Shown: positions 46,830-58,069, counted from the stretch's first letter. The stretch is DNA of 64,000 nucleotides from Chromera velia (GCA_018398765.1 JAHBMJ010003490.1:15001-79000), one strand, 5' to 3'. The notes: generated from the sequence alone by a model not told the origin. Numbers and translations are program-made.

Positions 46830-47126
46830 TACATGAAGAAAAGAAGAAGGGAGAAGAAGAAACATATAGTCTTTCTGTCTCTCTCTAGAGAGTGGGGGGC
46901 GGGGGAGGGGGGGGGGGGCAGGCAGACCGTCAATGAAATCTTCGATGATTTCGACGGCTTCTGAAGTTTCGGGCGCGCTGTACTCGATGTGGATGGCGTT
47001 GAACGTCTGCGCCTTTTGGAGGTTCCTCGTTAGTTCCAGCATGTTCACGTAGTAGTACAGAGTGATGAAAAAAGTCATCAACGAAACACCAAAGGCAGCC
47101 ACCTGGACGAAGGAGGCCGATGTCAT
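43669..47126 (-). CDS. membrane-anchored protein with WYxRVHYL region and His/Ser/Pro-rich tail
   Basis: Five exons (transcript order) 47126-46928, 46432-46347, 46072-45961, 45216-45090, 44443-43669 give 432 aa with all phases matching. The N-terminus has one hydrophobic helix (FVQVAAFGVSLMTFFITLYYYV), then a conserved-looking region: LELTRNLQKA, FGRANYAEAFVALRTEGDEL, HWYSRVHYLSAFGYLSDKDL, FVEIVEPLEWISR, LFDWLRQKYRLE. The layout (single helix, then a helical region with Y-x-R-x-x-x-L) recalls small DUF4760-like membrane proteins, a weak guess. The last exon (258 codons) is low-complexity, with HHHHG, an eight-His run, Ser/Pro stretches and acidic ends. No enzyme motif was seen. Introns hold the tc repeats at 46795-46824. 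Start chosen at the ATG at 47126; an earlier exon is possible. Confidence 0.65.
46795..46824. repeat. (TC)n microsatellite
   Basis: A tc repeat follows ttcgttcttt repeats, inside intron 1 of the minus-strand membrane-protein gene. Downstream, a phrase (acatgaagaaaagaagaagg at about 46831) resembles one in giant-gene intron 1 (atgaaagaaagaagggagaa at about 11570). Confidence 0.85.
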
Positions 47127-48003
47127 CACGCTCTCTCAATCCTTTTCCTTCGGTCTGTACAGGAGTCCTTTCCTTTTTGGAGTGTCAGACTGATCCTTTT
47201 GTGGAGAAAAGGGCTGAGTCAACACAGAGGCCGAGAGAGGCTCAGAATGATGCGGTCTGTCTGGCTGTGGAACACAGTCGTTTTGCCTTCAGCAAAGGGC
47301 TTGAGTAGAGAGAAAGGCCGTGCACCCGGTTCTCATGACGCAAAGACTAAGGTGCTAAACACAAATTTGTTTCAATTCTTTCGATCTATTCGACCATTCA
47401 GCAAGACAAGCAAAGAGACGCACACAATAGATTCATTTCCAGAGAAGGGTGAGGTGGTGAGTGATGGAGCTCTTTCTCCCTTATCTCGACCCTGGAGCTC
47501 TTAAGGAAAGAATTTCCAACGGAAATACATCGATAGATATACGCGTACGACTCACAGCCCGTCTCTCTCTTTTTGAAACAGACTCTTCCTGAAAGGGTGT
47601 GATCGAGTGCAGGCGAACTTGTCAAAAAAATTGGACGGTGATGCCAAGAAACGTTCTCAGCTGACTGCTGCAAGTTCTGCACAATTAAGAAGAAAGAGAT
47701 GACAGAAAAACCTGTGGATGACAGTGTAGACGGATACAGACGGTCAGTCAAATTTAGTGGAATGGATATCCGTGCACGCTCGCGCGTTGGCCCCGGAAAG
47801 CATGTGTGCACGCGCGTGCTTTTGGCTCGGTCTGACATGCAGTTAAGTCTCTTTCTATAAGCTTGCAAGCACAAAACCGCCAGGCTCACTGCTCATTCAA
47901 TCAGCTGCTGCATGGACATTGCATGGACACAACATCTGTATGCCTGCATGCATGTGCTGCCCGCTTGCGTCACGTGTCTGTCAGACCACATTTTTTTCCG
48001 AAG
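47127..48003. promoter_or_regulatory. divergent intergenic region with TGCATGCA
   Basis: This 877-bp spacer lies between the divergent membrane-protein and Qng1-like genes and probably holds both promoters. A ctgcatgcatgtg motif occurs at about 47944, some 60 bp upstream of the Qng1-like ATG, and gcacgcgcgtgc near 47810. The frames on the minus strand here have no support. Confidence 0.4.
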
Positions 48004-49336
48004 ATGACAGTGGTGTCCCCCTTTTCAGTAGGCTGGACAGTACGGGACTCTCTAAAGCCAATGGAGACGGCAGCAACTGATGCAAGCACCCAACAAGAAT
48101 TGTCCGTCTACATCAACGATGAAGCAATTCGCACTTTCGTGACAAAGAAGCTGGACGCAGAGGATGTCCAGGGTCTGAAGGCATCGAGCACTGCGGATAG
48201 TGAGCACTGTCGTTTGGCCCCCGTGCCCTTTGAATCAACGAGACAGATTGCGAACTTTTACTTCCTCACCAGCACACTTGCGATCGGACATGGGCACAGA
48301 GAAGCTTTGATCCGTCTCTTTGGACGAGTAAGTGCTTCAAGACTCATGCACCTCGATGCCAACTTGCCCAGCAGAATCAGACACATAATAATAAGTTTTC
48401 TATGATGTGTAACCTTCACACGAACGTCGCCTGAACGTACATTCCCTGTCTCTCTACATGAGTGGATATCCTCTTAGTTTGAGCACATGCACACATGTGT
48501 GTGTTCTCTCCCTGCAGTCCTCTTCCGCAACCACCGGATTTGCTGTGTGCAATTTATGGCGCGACTGCCCGGACCATTCCCTCGACAGGCCCTACCTCCA
48601 CAGCTTCTTGGAAAGGTGCCGAGAGCCTGAAAAGGAGCCCCACCTTCTTCATCTCACCCTCTTCGGGAAAGAAAGACCAACGACACCTCTGCCTGAGGAG
48701 GCCGCTTACTGGGAGACGGCAGACGACCTGGCTGGGGACTACTTGAAGTTGCTGACTGAAATCGTCACGGGACTTGAGAAGAGAGATTGTGCAGATTTTT
48801 TTAAGTTCGCCGAGAAGGTCAAACAGTCAAGCCAAGGGAGCACTTCGGTGAATCCTCTGATTGAAGCCGTCATCAGCACATTTCCTTCCTACCGAGATAC
48901 AGCCTTCTGGCGTGGGAGGGAAGTTTGGTTCCTCAAGAAAGCCCAGTTACTCGCTCACGACCTGTACAAGCACCTACCGGTCGAATTTCCATTCTCAGAT
49001 CTTCAGAGGGAACTGTGCATCTTTGCAGACAACGCCATTCCGTGTGTGCTAGCGGCTGAAGGGATGCTGGTAGTTTCACCCCGTCTGCAGAGGGACATCG
49101 ACACTCTCCAGCCTCTTGCTGAAGAGGACATCGCGTTGCTTCGGGGCCTTTCGATTTGTGCGGCTGATCGGATCGTGGCAGTCAGCCAGGAACGACAGCG
49201 TGTAAAGGACGAGACGGAGTCACAGTTTCTACTGCCGCACTGCGGCGTGCTGGATGAGTTTTTGTTTGCGTTGTCGCGCAGGGAGGAGTACAAACACTTG
49301 CGCAGACACCGGAATGTCGGAACGCTGGCATATTAA
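48004..49336 (+). CDS. queuosine 5'-phosphate N-glycosylase/hydrolase (Qng1, DUF2419 family)
   Basis: Two exons (48004-48327, 48518-49336; gtaagt...tgcag, phase 0) encode 380 aa, near the usual size of the family (about 340). Matching family motifs: NFYFLTSTLAIGHG after the N-terminal helix pair, then the block FPSYRDTAFWRGREVWFLKKAQLL, then DLQRELCIFADNAIPCVLAAEGML followed by a conserved helix pair (LLRGLSICAADRIVA). In known enzymes this block carries FRD-x-x-x-Y-x-G, KRAQ and FADYRVP. Here KRAQ reads KKAQ and FADYRVP reads FADNAIP, so the exact substrate pocket may differ. The family releases queuine from queuosine 5'-monophosphate so it can be reused in tRNA. The frame is open upstream, but the ATG at 48004 follows the presumed promoter. 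It has no targeting peptide. Confidence 0.8.
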
Positions 49337-50113
49337 TGATGAATTTATCATGTAGTCTTCAATAGTAGGATACGGGCGACTAGACGGGCCAATGCCGGGG
49401 CCATCATACGGCTCTGAATGCTTCATGCACAGCTGGTCTCACAGCTTTCGTTGCTGCAGGCTACAGTGCAACACTAGGTGCAATATCTTACTCAGGACCC
49501 CAATAGGATTAGGATTAGGATTTATGTTCCGGAGTAACGGCGGAGTTGTCCCAAGGTCCACTGCCGGCTGGCAGTGCCGGGGGACGGCTTGCAATATATC
49601 GCTTCAATATGGAGTATCGTATTGCATAATGTGAGATGCATTGGATCAATATCTTCTATATAGTAATTAATACGTACATCGTAAACCAATTAATTTGATC
49701 ATGAATTAAATCAAAATATATCATAAGACCGTATTAGGGTATTACTACGAGTACTACCGGCTTTAATATTAAAAACTTTAAAAAAAGATAAAGTTTAAAG
49801 TTGACGCCTAGTTGATGCCAGTTGATGCAGCTCAAAATCTAGTATGGTTGTGATAATGCCGCATTCTAAGCCGCATTACATATAAATACTGCTGTACTTT
49901 TGAATCACTATCATTATATGAAGACGTACTTTTCTACAAGCTAGTCTACAAGTTTTCTATTACTTTTCCGAGTCTTTTCGAACAACTTTCCTCCTATACT
50001 TTTCTAACATTGTTTGCAGGCCCGTTTCATATAAAATCTAACAAAATCTGAACTAGAATCTGAATCGTTTAAACTAGCCACTAGATTTAGTACTAATTAA
50101 GCAAGCAATACAC
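49337..50113. other. AT-rich spacer
   Basis: Gene-free. It includes a telomere-like taggattaggattagga run at about 49504-49521 (too short to matter) and an AT-rich block from about 49.64 kb. It ends with the target-site copy CAATACAC (50106-50113). Confidence 0.5.
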
Positions 50114-50858
50114 TAGTGCTAGGAAAAGGTTCAAGGTTCAAAGTTTAAGGTTCACTTTGAAGTAATGAACCTGAATCAGGTTCAAAAACAGGTTCACTTT
50201 TAATTAATAGAAACATCATTTTTTCGTGTTATTTTATGCCTTTAAATTAGGGTTTAATGTATTTTTAGAACGTTTTATTATAGAATCTATGCCTTAGTAG
50301 TGTTTTTAAATAGTTTAAATCAATGTTTATGCTCACATTAGGTGCTAGTCTCAAGTCACTGTTTATAGTCAAAAATTAGTAATCAAAAAAGCCTGAAAAA
50401 ATTGGAAAATGCCATAATTAAATTTATATGATCGTATCAATCATGACATGTCAAACAAACTCTATACTTCCTCATTCCTTCAGTGGAGACTGTCCGTTTT
50501 GATGCGGGGCCTTACAAGTGGAAAACTTGGTAAGTCACGTGTACTTCTTCACTTCTACAACCGTCAGCATAAGTTTTCATGCTGACATATGATGCTGACA
50601 TATGCTGACATGCGTCTGTCCGACACAATAGATTGAACTGGCTGGGGACAGTTGCTGTGCACGCGGCTCCGGCTCCTTATTTCACCTATATCGGCCGCAG
50701 GCGGCGCGGGCCTGGCCGGCCTTGTGCCAGTGGCCGCGCGTCTGGCCTCCAAAACAGGTTTAAAACAGGTTTAACAGGTTCAACAGGTTCAAAACAGGTT
50801 CAACAGGTTCACTTTTTCAGATTTGAACCTTTTTTTAATGAACCTTTTCCCAGCCCTA
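50114..50858. mobile_element. non-autonomous hAT-like element, 745 bp, 8-bp TSD
   Basis: The left end TAGTGCTAGGAAAAGG matches the reverse complement of the right end (TAGGGCTGGGAAAAGG) at 14 of 16 bases. The flanks are an identical 8-bp repeat, CAATACAC (50106-50113 and 50859-50866). The TAGGGCTGGG-type end plus 8-bp duplication is the hAT signature. Subterminal aggttca repeats occur near both ends (50130-50200, 50755-50850), as in hAT transposase-binding regions. The inside is non-coding, with a GC-rich core at 50640-50755. Confidence 0.85.
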
Positions 50859-50866
50859 CAATACAC

Positions 50867-51884
50867 ACAAACTTGAAAGAGTTAGAGCCAAGCTGCATGA
50901 CAGATTTAAATTTGAATTGAAGTAAAATTTGTAACGGTCAAAAATACTGTAGGTTAATTTATTTTTTTGTAAGTTTTTCTTATCAAATTTATATCATATC
51001 ATTTTCTCACTGCTTGAACTAATGCACAATTATAGAACACGTCGGTTATGCACTACTAGTAGGTTATACAAATCATGCAAAGATAAGAAAAGCTGTATGA
51101 AAAATGCAGTGCTACGCTATGCATCACTTTATTCCGAGTTGGATAGAAACCGTTTGAAGAATTAATGGTTCTTAAACAACCTATACTGTAATTTGAAGAC
51201 TCGTGCCGCCTGTGGTGAAGGGAGAAAATGACGACAAGAATTTCATGATGTGGACATCACAAGATTCGCGCAGAAATACGGAGGAGAGGGACCAGCTTTG
51301 CCGAACCCCTCAGGCTCAAAGAAGACATATGCATGCAGGGTCGATTGATCCCAGGGCAGAGCAGACGGACAGCCGGTCAGTGACTGACTGGGCTTAATTG
51401 CCTCAAACTTCATGTGTGTCAGAGCACCTCTGGACCGATTTGTGATCTTGAACAAATACGCAGGAGGGAAAGAAGATCACCGGCCCTCGGGACGTAGGAC
51501 AACGAGACTCGATCTCTCTTTCATGTGCATCTTGGAGGATTCAAAAAGACGCGAGCAACAAGAATAAAAAGAAAATGCGATACTCATTGACGTGGTTTGA
51601 AGTAATTCACTTTCGGTCATTTACAAGCCAACAGGAAACATGTAGACTCTTACAAGCGATATTTGCTTTTGTGTTTCTACTTTCCGACCCTGTCGAGTTC
51701 ATGTACCCTCCTTTCTCGCTCTGCTTAGATCATGAAATGCACAAAAAGGTCACCTCATTCAACCCTGGGAACGTCGGCTTGTCCGTGCACAAAAAGAAAG
51801 AACAACCTCCACTCCCCCCGCACATTCCTTTTTCCAACAAACTTTCTTACAGACGTCCGATGCATTCTCTCTTCAGTATCGATC
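50867..51884. other. intergenic spacer
   Basis: AT-rich to about 51.2 kb, then mixed composition. No supported gene. The part nearest 51885 probably contains the 3' untranslated region of the minus-strand gene, which would make the overlapping plus-strand frame at 51.6-52.3 kb a shadow. Confidence 0.5.
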
Positions 51885-54800
51885 TCAAGGGTGGTACCAG
51901 CCGTACTGTTGTGCCTGTGCAGCACCCCACCCTGCTGTCCCCTGTGTGTGAGCGTAGCGAGGAGAGACCATCGCCGCCTGTGTCACATAGGCCTGCTGGG
52001 ATCGGGGTGAGGCCATCACGTATCCTGCAGAGCCCCCAGCAGCATACCACGCAGCAGCTTGTCTGTGATACTCTGCCTGTTGCTGGGCGTTCGTGTAGCC
52101 AGCGTGGGACGCGGCTGGGTAGGCGGCAGCGTACTGTTGATACTGCTGCTGTTGCTGATGGTATTGCTGCGGGTGTTTCCGAGGGGACAGGTGGGAAGTC
52201 ACCATCTGGGACGAGACGGGCACGAAAACCTGGGGCTGAGTTTGGGTGTAGGAAGGACTGGTGTCGGCTCCTGCTGCTGTAATGAGGGGTCGGGAGGGCA
52301 ACACAATCTGAGGCTGTGACTGTACTTGAGGTCTGTAGGCTTCCACAGCGGGGGGGGAGGGGGAGGGTGAGGGAGACGGTTTCAGGTCCTCAGAGGGCGC
52401 CGTGATGACATTGAGAGCAAGGGCCGGGATGGCAATCGGAGGTTTCTTTTTCCCTCCGGGAGCCTCCTCAGGCTTCGACTCGATGGAGAAGGAAGATCGT
52501 CCGGCTTTCACGAATGTGACGGAGACCTTCTTCTCGGGGGGGGCGGGGGGTCCCTCTTTCTTGAGAGAGAAGGAAGAGAGACGACGAGCAGGGGGGGGTT
52601 GAACGGTTTCCTTGGCCTTCGTCTGTTTGTCTTTCTTCGACGTTTTTGGTTTTGTTGCCTTGGAGTCGGTTTGGGTCTGTGAGGTGGGGAGGAGAGCAGC
52701 GTCTTCCGCGTCTCCCGGAGATGAACGTGGGGGTATGGAATCCGGGGGGTCCATGGATGTCTTCTGGGCTTCTTCTTTGAAGGTTGGGACATCTTCTGTT
52801 GCTGTGGCGGTTTCTTTGGGAAGAGCAGAAGGGTTGCTGTCTTTATTCTCGGGTGTGGCGAAGTAGTTCTCGTCCATCTGGAATAACATGGAGGCACTGC
52901 CTGAGGGGAGGAGGAGCTCTGTACTGTCGGGCACAATGCTGAGTTTTCCGTCCTTCCAGACAGTTCGTCTTCGGGTGGCTGTGCCTGAGGGTCGTCTTCC
53001 TTGAGGAGACATGGAAGAGGCACTCGGGGAAGAAGAGTCGACAGCAAGGGACATGTCGCCTTCAAGAAAGAGACGGGGGGAGGGGGGCAGAGGCTCGGAT
53101 TTGGACTTGACACTGAGAGTGCGTGGGCGGTCTGCGTCTTTCTCTCCTGCTTTTGCTGAGGCGGGAGTAGCGGTTGGGGAGACGGCAATTTCTTTGAGGA
53201 CGGCGGGTTGCACAGGATCGAGACCTTTTGCAGGGACACCTGCTGTCTTTTCCTGAGTGGGTTTTGCAGCCTCCTTCTGCTGTGCGGGCTTGGCTGTCGG
53301 CTTTTTGGGAGTGGACTTCGGTGCTTGTTTCTGTGGCGTTGTTTTTCGGGAAGACTCTTCTGTGATGGTCTCGAGCCTTTGCTTTGACGCGATGCGCTCG
53401 ACAATGGTCCTTTTTTCCTTTTTATGAATCTTCGGATCGAAATCTTCCTTTGCCAAAGAGGGGGGAGGACTCTTTGTGCCGACCACGCAATTCTTACCGT
53501 TCACTCGGACTCGAGGTCCCCACATGTCCCCCCTCTCTGCTGTGGGAGACATGAGAGACGGGAATGCCTTGCCTTCCAGATTGACTGGACTGGACGCACG
53601 AGGACTGCGCATCGGAGAGGCCTGCCAGGGGTGGGGCATGAGGGGGGCCAGACGACCGTAAGCCTGAGTAGACCCTGTGAAGATGTCGTAGCGGTATGCA
53701 GGGTGTTGTCCGTACGCCCCCCATGGAGGGTGTTGGAACTGTGGGTGTTGTTGTTGTACGGGCAGGTTGTTGGCTTTTTGGAATGCTTTGATGTCCTCCT
53801 CTCTCTTGTCCTTTCCTGCTTTGTGGCCGAGAGGGTCGACGTATCTGTCTCGGGGAGCCATTTTGTAGAGCTTCTCGTGTCTCTGCAAGATTAATTTACT
53901 TTTCATTAAGTAAGATTAATTGAATTAAAAAAAGAAAAAAAAGAACCTGCAAAGCTTCTCGTGTCTCTGCAAGAAGTAGGGTGGAAGAGACAATTCGTTC
54001 GGCATGTGTGATAACAGAATCGCGAAGGAAAACACGGGGAGCACAGGAAGAGAAGGAAGAGAAAAGGAGCGAAGCATGGGAAGAGAGCAGAATTGGATCG
54101 AGAGAACGTCACGTCCGTTGAAAAGACCATGAACGACACGCACTTCACGCAAAATGAGAAGGTCCCCTACTGACCCTGCGGTCGTTTTCGTCAGCCCTCT
54201 CCAAGGCCATCGGGATATGGGGTCTCTGGGCGAGCCACTTGCAGTCCCCCAGGTACCCTAACTTGTTCTGCATGAGAGAAGAGCAAACGGTCAGGCGACT
54301 CCTTCAATGGTCGTAGGCTTGTGTGTTTGAATTATGGACGTCTGATTGCCAGCCAGACGGAAAGTGGCTTGCGTAGGGAGAGCAATGCAGTGGACAAGGA
54401 GAGAGCGACCGGACCACAGAACCTACACTGAGGCAAACAGGAGACTGCGTTTCCTTCCCAACGTCGTCCGTTCGCAATTTCCTTCTTTTTGTTTGCAGCA
54501 CATGCGGACTGAATTGCCGAACAGGACAGTCTCCTTGCTGTAACAAAGTTTTGTGTGTCAGAAGCATGCAGTTTCTTTAAGCAACGGACACTCTGAAATG
54601 CCAGCCAGATCTACATGCAGTCTGCTGTTCCTTTGTGCACAAACTGCATCTTTTTTTTTCTACCTTCTTGTAGGGTGACGGCTGCGGCGACTGACCGCGC
54701 TGTAGTCCACAAAGTATCTCTTGTAGAGCTTCACCTTGTACTTTCTTTGGACCGCATCCACAATCTCGGTCAGCTTCCTGCCGGGCATACAAAAATATGT

Positions 54801-55303
54801 AATTGGTGCTGTGTTGCAACAGCAAAGGTCAGTCAAATGAACGAAGCCGAGTGTTGCACGACCAAAATGCACTGCAGAAAAACCAAGAGAAGACGGACCA
54901 TTTGGGAACCTTCTTTGGCAGTGTGTTAGCGACCCAATCCACATAATCAGCAGACGCATGCGCCATCTGCGCCCTGGTCAGGCCTCTGTTCCCTCTGCTC
55001 TGCTCAGCGGGACAACTGATGACTCTCTTGTGGCCCGTCCGGTGCATTCCCTTGCCCGGATGGACCTGCGGGGCAGGAGAAAAGGCATTGGGTCGTCAGA
55101 AAACATGCAGTCGAGTTTGGTTCCTATAGCACTAACGGTGTCATCCTGAGAAGAAGCACAATGCTCTCTCTCCTCTTGTGGCTTACCTTCCTGGACTCCT
55201 CCCGCTGGTCCATTAAGGTCCATGGGTGCTGGACCACATTGACCAGAGGAACTGCGTGTGACGGGTGCACCGCCGCCTGCACCTGCTGAAAGTGCTGCTG
55301 CAT
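51885..55303 (-). CDS. unknown protein with basic N-terminal region and Gln/Tyr-rich C terminus
   Basis: Five exons (transcript order) 55303-55187, 55065-54899, 54777-54696, 54267-54175, 53882-51885 join in phase to 818 aa. The first 190 residues look folded: HPWTLMDQREESRK, GHKRVISC, YVDWVANTLPKKVPKWKLTEIVDAVQRK, LYKRYFVDYSANKLGYLG, KWLAQRPHIPMALERA, followed by RHEKLYKMAPRDRYVDPLGHK. The remaining 600 are low-complexity: Pro/Ser/Lys-rich, then Gln/Tyr/Ala-rich (HQQQQQYQQYAAAYP, QQQAEYHRQAAAWYAAGG). The second part resembles prion-like or RNA-binding disordered regions. No known domain was recognised. The gene may have more 5' exons; the frame has a TAG just upstream of the chosen start, and a repeat-rich element starts at 55657. 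Confidence 0.65.
53869..53974 (-). repeat. duplicated 3' splice site with exon edge (22 bp x 2)
   Basis: The 22-bp sequence agcttctcgtgtctctgcaaga occurs at 53869-53890 (spanning the acceptor of the last exon, cttgcag|agacacgagaagct in gene sense) and again, identical, at 53953-53974 inside the intron, 84 bp away. The upstream copy is a ready-made second acceptor. Confidence 0.85.
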
Positions 55304-55656
55304 GGTTTCCTTCCACACACCCTCAGGGTGCCACTAAAAATTTCAGAACACACTTGAGGGAGTCGAACTTTCCCGAATTCCGGGAAGCACGCGGTAGCAC
55401 GGTTCTCTGGCACAAACGCCAACAAAAGGCTGCGGTACGGCAAAACCTGGAGACAAGGCAACGGGAGCTTTCTTTTTCCTTCACGTCTTTCCTGCCAGTG
55501 GCTCTCACTCAAGTAATGGGAAGTTGGGAAGTTGGGAACTACCCGGATCGAGGCTCGCATGCATGGGGATTCGACTGAATGTCAGAATTAAGCTAGTTCA
55601 TGCATGCATGGCCCCGGAAAGCGAAGCGGGGGGCATGCACTTGCAAAACAAAAATA

Positions 55657-56486
55657 CACGACGAGAGGCTTCGGGGGCTTCCGGGGGGTTTCGGGGCTTT
55701 TCGGGACGAGATCATTTTTTCGGGACTTTTCGGGGGTCTTCGGGGGAAGAGGTCCCCCGAAGGCCCCCGAAATCCCCCGAAAAGCCCCCCCGAAGAGCCC
55801 CAAAAAGTCCCGAACTTTGCAGCAGTCCAAAGCAGACTGATGCAACAGTATTTCAAAATTCTGTTGTACACCTTGCAGAGATTTTCTCACAGAGAGGGAA
55901 AAAGGATCCTTTCCAAGTGGAACCATTACCGGCTCGTAACGTGGCAGCGTTCTCTGTCCCTGGGCAGGGGGCAGAGGGCGCCAATGGGCAGAGGGCGCCA
56001 ATAGAGAGTGAAGGGCGAGGTAAAGTGAAGACCAAGTGGATTGAATAGACGGAGAAGCATAAAGAAGTAAAAGGTTAGAGAGAGAAAAGAATTTGACAGT
56101 GAGAGTTATTTGTTGAAGAATCATTTGATGAGAGTGAGTTAAGTAATTCTGGCTGGCAGAGGCGATTGAATTTGACGTAAAAGACTAGCGTAAAAGAGGA
56201 ACTAGGAAAAAATATGATAGAGAGGCAGACAGAGTTAGAAACTAACGGTGGATAGATTAGGCTAGATTAGGAAGAAACTGGCCTAGCTACGATAGCCGAT
56301 ACCATACGAACTAACAGCCGGTATGCCGGAACGTGCTATGCATCCACGAACCCTCAAGTTTAGAAAAGTCCCGAAACGTCCTGAAAATAATTTTCTCCCC
56401 CGAAAAGCCCCGAAAAATTGAAGCCGCCCCGAAAAGCCTCAAAATCCCCCGAAAGCCCCCGAAATCCCTTGAAGCCTCTCGTCGTG
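55657..56486. mobile_element. 830-bp foldback element with TA flanks, CCCCGAAA-rich
   Basis: Ends are 16-bp inverted repeats (CACGACGAGAGGCTTC left, reverse complement at 56471-56486), each flanked by TA (55655-55656 and 56487-56488). The arms are built of GGGGGCTTTCGGGG-type repeats on the left and CCCCGAAA repeats on the right (56340-56470). The left arm also folds on itself (cgggacttttcggggg near 55717, ccccaaaaagtcccg near 55799). A TA duplication fits Tc1/mariner-type insertion. No transposase frame was seen; the middle (55850-56330) is ordinary AT/GC DNA. Confidence 0.65.
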
Positions 56487-56488
56487 TA

Positions 56489-57321
56489 CCCCAGCACATG
56501 GATGTTGTCTTTCTAGCTCATTTTTCTTGCTTTTTGGGCGGGCTACTCATAACTTCGAGCATGGTTATCCAAAAAATTTTTTTACGTATCCTTAATTAGT
56601 CTGGTGCAGATATTCGTGCAAGTCCTGATGATTTTTTTTCCTTTTAGCGGGGCCCAGAGCCTCGGTTCTTATCTAGATCTGTTACCCGCCCAGACCTTGA
56701 TCACGACTTTAGGACGGCTCTAGACACAGATCCGTCATGCAAGCTCTGTACAAACTTCCTCACCAGTCTGAAATCAACTGAAAAAAATATAAAAACGTGT
56801 AGTAAACGGGATACACCCAACCAGTTGGGTGAGTGCCTCGGGGGGCCATTTAGGGGGTTGGCCATAATTTGATTGTATGATGAAAACCATCAGGGGCTTG
56901 CGCATGTCTTGCCTGCAATGCATGTATGGGCAAATGGCGGAGGCCACGGCAATGTACGCAAAATATGCTTTTTAGGACTACGCATGAACAGATATGCAAT
57001 TAACTCCATACAAGTTACTTGAAGGGCACGTATTATGAAGAGCGAAGTATATAATATTATAATGCGATTGCAGCTCCGTACAAGTTGCTTGAGGGGCATA
57101 TTTTAGAATTTGGGCGACAGTGACCATGATGGAAACAGAACCAAATCCCCCCCCCAAAAATGAAAAAATACGTTATGTGGATGCGCGCGATCTCAGGGCT
57201 TCTCGGCTGATCTCAGCAGAGCTGAGCTGCCCCCCGAGGCGACTGCGGGACCACCACAGCTAGCTGATGCACGCGCATATACTGTGAATGTTCGCAAACT
57301 TTTGGGACCATCTTGCTATAT
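56489..57321. other. intergenic, contains first copy of a 430-bp duplication
   Basis: No gene. The segment 56805-57252 is the first copy of the repeat described in the next entry. From 56500 to 56800 there is AT-rich sequence with no feature. Confidence 0.5.
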
Positions 57322-57745
57322 AGCTACGGGATATACCTAACTAGTTGGGTAAGTGTCTCGGGAGGCCATTTAGGGGGTCCGCTCATATTTGATTGGTGCA
57401 CACCATCGGGGGCTTAGGCATGTCTTGTGTGCTGCCATGGGGCGGGGGCCACGGCAACACACGCGAAGTATATACTTTTTGGGACCGCGCGTGTCGTATA
57501 TGCATGTGCAACTCCGTGCGAGTTACACTTGAGGGGCACGCACGCGCAAAGTAAGTAAAGCATGCGCGATCATGGCTCCGTGCGAGCTGCTTGAGGGGCT
57601 CATTTTGGAACTCGGACGACACCGGCCGTGACCCGATCCCCCCCTCAAAAATGAAAAAATACGTTATGCGAGTGCGTGCGACCTCATCAGGGCCTCTCGG
57701 CTGATCTCAGTAGAGCTGAGCTGCCCCCCAAGGCGATTGCACGAA
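56805..57745. repeat. diverged 430-bp direct duplication
   Basis: Copy 1 (56805-57252) and copy 2 (57322-57745) align over their full length. Shared anchors are agttgggt, ggccatttagggggt, caagttgcttgaggggc / cgagctgcttgaggggct, aaaaatgaaaaaatacgtta and ctgatctcag-agagctgag. Most differences are TG/CA or TA in copy 1 where copy 2 has CG. Neither copy has a clear coding frame. Confidence 0.75.
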
Positions 57746-58069
57746 AACGCTTAATTAAGGATCTCCGATGCACAAACGTTGGCAAAAAAGAACAGGTATG
57801 GGACAAACGTAGCAGCGTATACTTCTATCTGGACCAGATGGGGGTAGCAAGTCCACCGGTAACTTCAAATCTGCAGCCCATCCTACGTCTGTTCACGCAG
57901 GTTTTTGACTGACCTTGGTACAAAAATTGGTATAGTCATGCAGTCTGCACAGTCCAATCAAGCATCTGTCTGGACACGTAGTGAAAGCATCCAATCTTCA
58001 GGCCAGAGGTCCTAAATGAAGATAGACATGCAGATGCTCTCTCTACTTTCATCTTTTCTTTCATCTTTC

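Noticed and set aside
47398-47889. 163-aa minus-strand frame between the divergent genes
   Set aside because: Overlaps the probable bidirectional promoter, has no domain, and does not join in phase to the neighbouring minus-strand exons.
49504-49521. Telomere-like taggattaggattagga run
   Set aside because: Only about 2.5 units, internal, and flanked by unrelated sequence.
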